From positions 1 to 12,789 of the forward strand of contig JAFGVF010000252.1 in NCBI GenBank assembly GCA_016938155.1: a DNA stretch of 12,789 nucleotides, in the 5' to 3' direction. Shown piece after piece: positions 6,701 through 12,789 of the stretch. The notes beneath the pieces were generated by a model, which saw only the letters and a list, made by a program, of their open reading frames with translations, did no database searches and was not told the origin of the DNA. Position 1 is the stretch's first letter, and every line of letters starts with the position of its first letter. The translations under genes were made by a program, and so were the position numbers. The DNA comes from Candidatus Cloacimonadota bacterium. GTDB taxonomy: Bacteria; Cloacimonadota; Cloacimonadia; Cloacimonadales; JAFGVF01.

Positions 6701-8137
6701 GCGATTCATCTCAAATGAATCCACAGGGTCTTGCAGATGCCATTGGAGAAGCGTTGAAAGCTTGCCATGCTCACCATATCCGGCAACTCCTCCATCATTA
6801 TCCTCTGTATCTACTTCATCTACTAATTCAAGGTCAGGCTCTCCAACAACATTTGCAGGAACATCACCTTCGTATCGGGTTGCCATATAAAACAACATTC
6901 TGGCAACATCTCCTTTAACGGCATCTCGAGGTTCCCATGAGTCAGAATCATGATAGTTTCCCGGGGCATCAGGAAGAACTTCCGTTCCACCATTATCAAA
7001 ATCTAAATTATTTCTGGTCGAATTGATATTTGATTGAGATGGTCTTAGATTATGCATGTCTGAACCTGCAGGACGGGTTGTACTGAATTCACCATGAGAT
7101 TTTGCCCATACATGTTCCTTTGAACTAACTGCAGCTTCTGACTCACCCGTGTAAAGCTCGATACAATTATTTGGATTATTTGGGTCTTTATCTGTTTCCA
7201 TCAGATAAGGATTCAAATTATCATATACATAGGAAGTGTGATCATTTATCAATTCATGTAATTGAGCCTTTAAGGCAGTCCCGGATGTCTCTGTAATTGA
7301 ATCATAATAATCCGTGATGTTAATATAATCTACCTTGATTTCAACATCTGCTGTTCTTGCTGCAGAATCTGTAACCGTCAGTTTAACAGTATATAATCCT
7401 GTAGTAGTATATTCAAAAGAAGGATTTTCTTCTGTTGAATCAGTAGTAGAATCATTTTGAAAATCCCAGGCATAGGTATAGGGAGCTGTACCACCTGTGG
7501 TTGCATCTGTGAAATTTACTGTTAGAGGAGGTAATCCGGATGTTTCGTCAGCTGAAAAATCAGCGACAAGAGGATTTCCAGAACCACCAGTTGTGTATTC
7601 AAGAGTAAAGTCATCTATAAGTAATCTTTCTCCGGCTGTTTTGTTGATTTCAATGTAAATTTTTTCACCTGGTTCAGGAGTTATCGGAGTGCCAAAACTG
7701 TAACTATATTGCTTAAATTCCTTATCTGCAACAAACCATGTTCCACCGTTAATAGTCTCAATGTCAGTATAAGTCGAACCGCTGTCAGTACTATATCTGA
7801 CTGTAAAAGTAATTACAGGAGAACTATCCCATTTGGCAAGCCACAAATTAAATCCCGAAACATTGGTTTCACATTCATATCTGAAATAATATGCTCCAGT
7901 GTTTACTCTCCACGAATAAGGAGACGAAGTAACAATATAGGCTGTTTCACGAACAGCACTGTTACTGGAAAACTGGTCATAAGCCGGATCGGCATCATTA
8001 GTATAGGTTTTAGCATTATAACCCGTCATTGTCCCACCTGCCCAATTACCCGAAGTAGCAAAAGTTTCTAAATATGTATCTGCAAGTATGAACGATGTTG
8101 CTATAACTAATAGAAAAAATAAAAATCCCTTCTTCAT
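3782..8137 (-). CDS. Secreted multidomain endonuclease I (EndA/Vvn-like) with PKD, OB-fold, lamin-tail and sorting domains (1451 aa)
   Basis: The likely role is hydrolysis of extracellular DNA at the cell surface. Domains: signal peptide 1-19 (ending FILA); beta-sandwich of choice-of-anchor type about 20-185; PKD 188-275 (YAWDFQND, TVKLTVTD); endonuclease I 276-505; OB-fold region 506-695; PKD second copy 702-960, split by a lamin-tail domain at about 752-914; Ig-like 968-1064; second lamin-tail domain 1066-1235; FN3-like 1245-1347 (LPVEFS, LTWKTESESN); sorting domain 1366-1451 (FPNPFNP, IYNLKGQ, SGIYFIRL). Nuclease motifs are complete: Glu341-His342 in EHVW, HNLRP, Asn372 in INSTRNN, GDVARMLFYM, and QGNRNPF. 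In Vibrio Vvn the equivalent Glu, His and Asn are metal ligand, general base and metal ligand. The start MKKGF has AAGGAGT upstream and opens the signal peptide; the longer frame lacks both. The gene is a tandem paralogue of the one upstream, with its own candidate promoter and terminators on both sides. Classical EndA/Vvn enzymes lack these appended domains. Confidence 0.9.
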   Translation of the reverse strand: MKKGFLFFLLVIATSFILADTYLETFATSGNWAGGTMTGYNAKTYTNDADPAYDQFSSNSAVRETAYIVTSSPYSWRVNTGAYYFRYECETNVSGFNLWLAKWDSSPVITFTVRYSTDSGSTYTDIETINGGTWFVADKEFKQYSYSFGTPITPEPGEKIYIEINKTAGERLLIDDFTLEYTTGGSGNPLVADFSADETSGLPPLTVNFTDATTGGTAPYTYAWDFQNDSTTDSTEENPSFEYTTTGLYTVKLTVTDSAARTADVEIKVDYINITDYYDSITETSGTALKAQLHELINDHTSYVYDNLNPYLMETDKDPNNPNNCIELYTGESEAAVSSKEHVWAKSHGEFSTTRPAGSDMHNLRPSQSNINSTRNNLDFDNGGTEVLPDAPGNYHDSDSWEPRDAVKGDVARMLFYMATRYEGDVPANVVGEPDLELVDEVDTEDNDGGVAGYGEHGKLSTLLQWHLQDPVDSFEMNRNNVIFTYQGNRNPFIDHPEWVYAIWQPIVDIYDIQYVASPLTDDASIYTGQIVTTTGIVTAIAPTGYFISEPEGGAWKGIFVYDSTNSPTLGDEITITATVQEYNSFTQLSSVTDFNLDSSSNPLPSAVVINTGDLSEAYEGVLVSVEYVTVTSTVDTYNQWSVNDGSGACEIDDLIYNYSPAAELSDDFDSITGVVNYSYGAFDINPRSAADLIESPIINVDPIADAGGPYNGTDSDYDGWADVTLDGSGSTDSDGSIVSYEWSWDDGVAGGSGATDLIISEYVEGSGYNKAIEIYNGTGSTVDLSNYSLKKQVNGVGDFGSELSLSGTLANDDVYVIVSTSGTPNLSAETFVDLATSSACINFNGNDCVALYKAGIQIDVVGVVNQTSSWGADMTLVRNANITSPTVSYNVSDWTQYSSNTFTYLGSHTMTFSKGNRVVQNASGVSPTASFPLGETVVTLTVTDDEGGVDIDTATVTVTEPTANQAPAITNISTDPSNPTSSQSVAVSADITDTDGTISSAEVRWGTATGVYGNTEIMSFVSGAIYQGAIPAQADGTTVYFIIAASDDDSEETLSDEQSYSVTDLATSRVIISEVADPTDYNASYIELFNAGNAPENLRGWTIKQYNSTQTTVLDDVVNTDLVTNMTGEYTLQSGEYAILIRGTLADLLGTYPAFNGYYFVDGSNGAGAPQINGAEYFELFDDNAKAIVDRMGDATHTILADKVYERNDALSNGSDVTSDWTEVSGSTTGTPGISNITPLDNYQILPVEFSFMTAELLVNKTVNLTWKTESESNLSHFLIYRGLSADVLAASSMSVSIGATNDSNGNTYNFEDTEVYSGYEYWYWIEAISVSGTSDMYGPASIKIAPIDGEDNPDINVISTGISSVFPNPFNPSTSIKYSVKGTQNILVEIYNLKGQKMSTLVDRSVNEGFHTVTWDGKDSKNVECSSGIYFIRLISGSTTDTRKAILIK

Positions 8138-8143
8138 CCAATC

Positions 8144-8150
8144 ACTCCTT
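8144..8150 (-). promoter_or_regulatory. Ribosome binding site deciding the MKKGF start
   Basis: Minus-strand AAGGAGT ends six bases before the ATG at 8137. It sits inside the 36-codon in-frame extension and shows that the extension is leader, not protein. Confidence 0.75.
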
Positions 8151-8173
8151 ATCAAGTTTTTCTTTGCAAAGTA

Positions 8174-8202
8174 ATCTGAGTCTCTTTCAATGTTTGTGTC
8201 AA
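8174..8202 (-). promoter_or_regulatory. Candidate promoter of the 1451-aa nuclease gene
   Basis: Minus-strand TTGACA (8202-8197) is a perfect -35 match. After 17 bases the -10 position reads TCAGAT, only three of six matches. The nearby TTACTTTG also resembles the Bacteroidota -7 motif TAnnTTTG with one change. The location between the upstream terminator and the ribosome site fits independent transcription, but the -10 is weak. Confidence 0.35.
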
Positions 8203-8278
8203 GTGCAAAACATTGTTCAATATCAAATAGCAGAAAACAGGACACCTAATTAATGGAGGCTCAGGTAAATACAAAATT

Positions 8279-8314
8279 AAAAAGTTTGTGTTAGGGGAAC
8301 ACAAACTTTTTTTT
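8279..8314 (-). terminator. Strong stem-loop terminator between the two nuclease paralogues, symmetrical in form
   Basis: AAAAAGTTTGTGTT (8279-8292) pairs perfectly with AACACAAACTTTTT (8298-8311) around a 5-base loop. Eight T residues follow on the plus strand and a T-rich tract on the minus strand. It begins about 30 bases after the stop at 8340, so its use is as the terminator of the upstream gene. No plus-strand gene here would need it. Confidence 0.8.
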
Positions 8315-8339
8315 GCTAAGTATATGAAGCGATTAGAGG

Positions 8340-11300
8340 CTATTTAAGGAGCAACGCCTTTTTGACGGAGCTCATTTTCCCTGCATCCATGCGGAAGAAA
8401 TAAACTCCGCTGGGACAGGATTTTCCGTTTGAATCCTTACCATTCCAGGTTGCATAGTAATTTCCGGGAGTAACAAACCTGTCAACCAAGGTCTTTAAAC
8501 ACTGACCTTTAAGGTTATAAACAGATATTTTCACATCCACGCCTGTACTGATTGAATATGAAACTCTTGTTTCAGGATTAAATGGATTCGGATATATGTT
8601 TTTCAACTTAGTGACCAAAGGAATGCTCGGATTTCCCTGATTATTGTTATCTATAGTCATCAGAACAGGTCCATAATAAGAAGAATGCCCGTTGAAACCG
8701 ATGCACTCAATCCAATAGTAGTACTTATATCCTCGATACACTTCCTGATCAAGGAAGGAATAATCTGCACCATCTGAATTATTATTGGCACTGATAATCG
8801 AATTGAATGATTCAGCATTTTCCAATAAAGGCTCATCTTCTGAATCGATATCCATCACCAATCTATAAATTTTAAAACCGTTAAGGTTACTCTCAGATGC
8901 TGTAGCCCAATGGATTTCAATAGCGTTTTGCTCAGTCAAAGAAAGGTACATGTTAGAGAATGTTACAGGCAGAACAGAATAATCACTATTTAGAGTGTTT
9001 AGATTTTTTGCACCAGGTGTACCAATGGATGTCGAGGTAACATCAATCCAGTTTGTTGAGATATCTGTTCCTGCATCAAGTGCATCAACTCTTTCGTATC
9101 TATGTGCATTCAATATAGTGCTCGTTGCACTACCGATGTTATCTACTAATGCTTTACTTCCACTATTATCATAAAGCTCATAATACTCATTTCCATCAAT
9201 ATTAGGAACACCTTGAGTTGAAGAACCATCAGTAAAATAATAACCGTTGTAAGCACCATAATACCCCGTAAACTCGGCTAATGAACCCTTAATGATTATT
9301 ACATAAGAACCGGGGAGTAGAAGCATTTCATCATCCATATTTGTAAGAAGATCTGTATTCAAATCTAAATCCAGAAGGGTAGAGAGTGAAGAGTTGTATT
9401 GTCTTACTTCCCAACCTAATAAAGAAACAGGTGCTGTACCTGCATTATAAAGTTCTATGAAAGAAGCATTTGTGGTTGTCGGTTCACATACCTCAGTAAA
9501 AACAATGTTTCCTGAACCAAAATATTGAACTTGATAGTGTAGAATCGCTGAAGTGGATACTTCATCAGTGTCATCAATTGCTTCAATTTGGTAATAAATA
9601 TATGTTCCTGCTTTGTATCCCGGAATTTCACCTGAGAAATTATCTCCATCATATCTCACAAGATTCGTAGAATTCGGCATATATGCAGATGAATAGCCCC
9701 ACCGGAGGATAGTACTTGTTAAGGTATTATCATCTGTTATTGATACTGTAATCTCAACAGACGCGTAGTGTTGAGGTAATTCAGGAGTTTGAACTATATT
9801 GCTGATTCTTGGGGGATTAGTATCGATACTCTCATTTATTGTTACAATGGTTGAATCAACTGCAGTTAATCCTAAATTATCAGTAACAGTTAAATAAACT
9901 GTTGTAATTCCCAATGGAAAATGAGCTGTAACAACTTCTCCTACCTCAGAGTAGTTATAAGTTCTTTGAATTTTAGCACCCACTGAATGTGACCCGAGAG
10001 TCGATATATCATCATAAGTCATTTCTTGCCATTCTTCAGGATGATAATAGATTGAACCTTGATATACTTCGGGCTTTCTAACAAATGTTTTATTCCTGCC
10101 CCAATTGATATTTCCGTTCTCTCCAATAAAATCAATAGTTTCATTACTATCGATCTTAACTAATCTAATTTGGTCGTTTCCGCTGTAATACATCATAGTA
10201 TCAGAAGTAATCATATCCCAATCACTTAATCCTGCTAAATCGGCAGTATTATTATTTCTATCATATACAACAACATAAGTGGAATAAGGAGCCACTTCTC
10301 CTTCAAGGGTGATTGAGTAGCTAAAATTACCTGTTCCTGATTCATCTCTTTCAAGAAGATAACCAGTCATATCTACATTATATGGGGTACCATTATAAAT
10401 TTCGATTGCCTTACGATAGTTTGAACCTTCAAAGTACTCAGAAATAAAAAGCTCTGTGATAGCTCCATAATTAACATCAGCAACCCACGACCATTCATAA
10501 ATTGCGATTTCTCCATCTTCATCATAACTTGCAGAGCCATCCATGGTAACTTCCGCCCATCCGTCGCCGTCATCATCTTCAGCAACATAAGGTCCATTAG
10601 TCATAGCTACTGGTGGATTGTTAACTGTAAAAATAAAGTCATCATCACTGCGAGGAGAGAGCACATAACCTGCATCCTCTCCATCAACAATTCCTATAAT
10701 TCCTGCATAGAATTCATCAATCTGGGGTATAGGATTTGGTACACTAAGTAGATAACCAACTTCACATTCTCCACTACCATCATCAATTTTCCAAATGTTG
10801 TTTGCATTAGGCTCTTGAGTGACTGTAACATTTATTACTTGCACAAGCGTTGATTCATAGGTTTCATCTAAATCATTAGTCTCGACAATAACCGGAGCAA
10901 TGATATTACCACTACTAATTAAATTATATTCTGCGATTTCTGTAAAGATTGTAACAGTTGCATCTTCTGCGACTCTTCCTATTAGCTCCAGTTCATCACC
11001 TTCTGCCGGTGTGTTCACATTATCATCAATATATATTCCCGACCACGGACCGGAGGAGTAGTCTTGTAGATAGTACCCATTTGAGGTAACAGCACTTACA
11101 AACCCAGCAATTCTAAGGAAAGAACCGTTAAGAGGCGATACATCACTTACTAACGGGTCATCGACCTGTTGTATGTCAGCTATAGGAGTTATTGGCAGGA
11201 AAACACTAAGTACCCATTCAGGATTATCAATAAACGGATTTCTGTTATTTTGATAAGAATAGATAACATTATTCCTGTTTCTCTCAAAATCATCAACCGG

Positions 11301-12689
11301 ATCTTCTAAATGCCACTTTAAAAGAGTTGACAGTTTACCATACTCACCATGTCCAAGTGACTCATTAGGGTCAGTATTAACATCATCTACAAGAACTAAA
11401 TCAAGCTCTCCTGCATAGTTGGAAGGCACATCGCCTTCATATCTTACATCCATGTAGAATAATATCCTCGCAATATCACCCTTAACTTCATCTCGCGGTT
11501 CAAATGAATCCAGATCAACAAAGTTACCGGGAGCTGTGGAAACATCACTACCACCCTCATCAAAATCAAGTCTTGCCCTGATTGAGGTTACATTAGTCTC
11601 TTCAGGTTTAAGATTATGTAAATCGCTATATGCTGGATAGTCATTTTTGAAATTCCCGTGATATTCATTCCACACACACTCTTTGTCAGCAAATGATATA
11701 TCCTGCATACCGCTATAAACTTCGGTTACTCTTCCAGGTTGTCCTGGTGTTGCATCAGACGCATTTAGAGCTTCTACAATAGTTGCATCAGAATACTGAT
11801 AGGAGATGTGGTTATTGATAGTATTGTGTATTTGAGTTCTCATCTCTTCACTGCTACTTGAGGTAACTGAAGAGTAGTATGAAGATACTGTAATGTAATC
11901 TTCTTTAATAATGGTTGAAGATGTAGAACCGGTAGCATCTGTAACTATAATTTTTACACTGTAATTTCCATCAGTTGTGTAAACATGAGAAGGGTTCATA
12001 TCGGTGTTGTCAATCGAACCGTTGTTATCAAAATCCCATTGATAAGTATAAGGAGTGACTCCCCCATGTGATGAATCGAAAAAGTTTACCGTAAATGGGG
12101 ATAAACCGAAAGATTTGTCGACACCAAACGATGCAACAAGTGGTTTTATTCCGGAAGTAAAGTCTGTTATCAATAAATCATCTATATGCAGTCTTTCCAG
12201 ATCCTGTACATTTATTATTCTGATATAGATATTATCTCCTGGAATATTGAAAGACCGATAGTACTCGTGATAGTTATAATCACTCGGGACTACAATATTT
12301 GAGCCCAGCTGTGTCCATGTGCCTTCAGTAGTTTCCAATTGATATTCCAGTTTAAACTCAATTGTTTGAGTCACATTGGTATTATAGTGCTTATACCAAA
12401 AATTGATTATACCAATACCGTTATCTTTACCATTACCATCCAATCCTTTGTACAAAAGATACTCGTCTGTCGTTGGTGAATCATCGTTAAATTGTATGCA
12501 TTTACCTGAACGGGCATAGGTTGTCAAAGTTCTGGCATTACTTGATTCCCAGTGACCTACTCCCCCATTAACATATGAAGATATTGTGCCATAACTCCCG
12601 TCAGTCCATCCATCAAAATTTTCAGCTACATCTCCCAGAAGTAGTTGCATGATAAAAATCAATAAAAAAAGGAATCCAACTCTCTTCAT
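8340..12689 (-). CDS. Secreted multidomain endonuclease I-like protein with degenerate active site (1449 aa, probable pseudoenzyme)
   Basis: This protein has the same domain order as the downstream 1451-aa paralogue. Signal peptide 1-19 (ends LLLG); beta-sandwich about 20-177; PKD 182-268 (YQWDFDNNG); endonuclease I fold 269-495; OB-fold 496-690; PKD 697-955 split by a lamin-tail domain at about 743-902; Ig-like 958-1055; lamin-tail 1058-1228; FN3-like 1239-1346; sorting domain 1364-1449 (YPNPFNP, VYNLKGQ, SGVYFFRM, ALLLK end). Nuclease scaffold motifs remain: SDLHNLKP, GDIARILFYM, WHLEDPVDDFERNRNN and NNRNPF. However, the catalytic EH reads Glu337-Cys338, the metal-ligand Asn position is Thr368, and the following RNN is RAR. 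I infer loss of, or strong change in, catalysis, with possible retained DNA or partner binding through the OB-fold and lamin-tail domains. The start is supported by AGAGGT five bases upstream. No frameshift is seen, so it is an intact gene rather than a pseudogene. Confidence 0.88.
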   Translation of the reverse strand: MKRVGFLFLLIFIMQLLLGDVAENFDGWTDGSYGTISSYVNGGVGHWESSNARTLTTYARSGKCIQFNDDSPTTDEYLLYKGLDGNGKDNGIGIINFWYKHYNTNVTQTIEFKLEYQLETTEGTWTQLGSNIVVPSDYNYHEYYRSFNIPGDNIYIRIINVQDLERLHIDDLLITDFTSGIKPLVASFGVDKSFGLSPFTVNFFDSSHGGVTPYTYQWDFDNNGSIDNTDMNPSHVYTTDGNYSVKIIVTDATGSTSSTIIKEDYITVSSYYSSVTSSSSEEMRTQIHNTINNHISYQYSDATIVEALNASDATPGQPGRVTEVYSGMQDISFADKECVWNEYHGNFKNDYPAYSDLHNLKPEETNVTSIRARLDFDEGGSDVSTAPGNFVDLDSFEPRDEVKGDIARILFYMDVRYEGDVPSNYAGELDLVLVDDVNTDPNESLGHGEYGKLSTLLKWHLEDPVDDFERNRNNVIYSYQNNRNPFIDNPEWVLSVFLPITPIADIQQVDDPLVSDVSPLNGSFLRIAGFVSAVTSNGYYLQDYSSGPWSGIYIDDNVNTPAEGDELELIGRVAEDATVTIFTEIAEYNLISSGNIIAPVIVETNDLDETYESTLVQVINVTVTQEPNANNIWKIDDGSGECEVGYLLSVPNPIPQIDEFYAGIIGIVDGEDAGYVLSPRSDDDFIFTVNNPPVAMTNGPYVAEDDDGDGWAEVTMDGSASYDEDGEIAIYEWSWVADVNYGAITELFISEYFEGSNYRKAIEIYNGTPYNVDMTGYLLERDESGTGNFSYSITLEGEVAPYSTYVVVYDRNNNTADLAGLSDWDMITSDTMMYYSGNDQIRLVKIDSNETIDFIGENGNINWGRNKTFVRKPEVYQGSIYYHPEEWQEMTYDDISTLGSHSVGAKIQRTYNYSEVGEVVTAHFPLGITTVYLTVTDNLGLTAVDSTIVTINESIDTNPPRISNIVQTPELPQHYASVEITVSITDDNTLTSTILRWGYSSAYMPNSTNLVRYDGDNFSGEIPGYKAGTYIYYQIEAIDDTDEVSTSAILHYQVQYFGSGNIVFTEVCEPTTTNASFIELYNAGTAPVSLLGWEVRQYNSSLSTLLDLDLNTDLLTNMDDEMLLLPGSYVIIIKGSLAEFTGYYGAYNGYYFTDGSSTQGVPNIDGNEYYELYDNSGSKALVDNIGSATSTILNAHRYERVDALDAGTDISTNWIDVTSTSIGTPGAKNLNTLNSDYSVLPVTFSNMYLSLTEQNAIEIHWATASESNLNGFKIYRLVMDIDSEDEPLLENAESFNSIISANNNSDGADYSFLDQEVYRGYKYYYWIECIGFNGHSSYYGPVLMTIDNNNQGNPSIPLVTKLKNIYPNPFNPETRVSYSISTGVDVKISVYNLKGQCLKTLVDRFVTPGNYYATWNGKDSNGKSCPSGVYFFRMDAGKMSSVKKALLLK

Positions 12690-12693
12690 TTTT

Positions 12694-12699
12694 ACCTCT
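12694..12699 (-). promoter_or_regulatory. Ribosome binding site of the 1449-aa gene
   Basis: Minus-strand AGAGGT lies just before the AAAA preceding the ATG at 12689. It is a weaker match than the sites of the other genes, but well placed. Confidence 0.6.
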
Positions 12700-12789
12700 A
12701 TAATTTTCTCTTTTCTTTAAAATTCTACAGGCTTATATCTTTCTAACCTAACCCACAACGAACCTTATTTCAACAAGTTAGCTTGTCAA
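12700..12789 (-). promoter_or_regulatory. Upstream leader with possible -35 element at the window edge
   Basis: The minus strand begins with TTGACA at 12789-12784, but no good -10 lies 16-18 bases on (TAAGGT at 16). TATAAG and TAGAAT occur closer to the gene without a clear -35. ACAAG/CTTGT (12773-12786) can form a 5-bp stem. A promoter is expected in this AT-rich leader, but I cannot fix its position. Confidence 0.2.

Noticed and set aside
8138..8245. 36-codon in-frame N-terminal extension of the 1451-aa nuclease
   Set aside because: The AAGGAGT site and the signal peptide both point to the ATG at 8137, and the extension overlaps the candidate promoter.
8340..12689. Calling the degenerate nuclease gene a pseudogene
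   Set aside because: The frame is open over 1449 codons with intact signal peptide, all accessory domains and sorting domain; only active-site residues are changed.

Overview
The window looks like a surface/secreted-protein locus from an uncultured, AT-rich bacterium of the Candidatus Cloacimonadota type or a related Fibrobacterota-Chlorobiota-Bacteroidota (FCB) lineage. The evidence is the C-terminal module shared by all three complete proteins. It has a PNPFNP start, an IYN(I/L)KGQ core, a W-G-D-x-x-x-x-x-x-S-G-(V/I)-Y-F strand and a basic K-(M/A)-(M/I/L)-L-(I/L)-K end, which is the FlgD-Ig-like / Por-type (type IX) sorting-domain family. The taxonomic assignment is inference; no rRNA or housekeeping gene is present.

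All genes are on the minus strand, so transcription runs from high to low coordinates. In transcription order: (1) 12689-8340, a 1449-aa secreted protein with PKD, endonuclease I, OB-fold, PKD/lamin-tail, Ig-like, lamin-tail, FN3-like and sorting modules. Its nuclease catalytic His and metal-ligand Asn positions are Cys and Thr. (2) After a strong stem-loop terminator, 8137-3782, a 1451-aa paralogue with the same domain order but intact EHVW and INSTR nuclease motifs. (3) A C(UUCG)G-capped terminator and about 980 bp without a convincing gene. (4) 2805-241, an 854-aa Glug-repeat beta-solenoid surface protein. (5) After only 24 bp, 216 to beyond position 1, the first 72 codons of a second protein with the same signal peptide and cap sequence.

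The locus is therefore two tandem paralogous pairs of cell-surface proteins. The nuclease pair most likely acts on extracellular DNA, one member as an active enzyme and the other as a probable pseudoenzyme that may have kept binding or scaffold functions. The Glug pair has the character of adhesin or surface-layer proteins.

The long gap at 2806-3781 is the least ordinary part. It holds a promoter for the Glug operon and five imperfect 11-bp units in exact phase. It also holds a 10-bp dyad, two inverted TTATACACA-type sites about 0.55 kb apart, an 8-bp-stem GGGCGAA hairpin, and four copies of the octamer CACTGTGA within about 120 bp.
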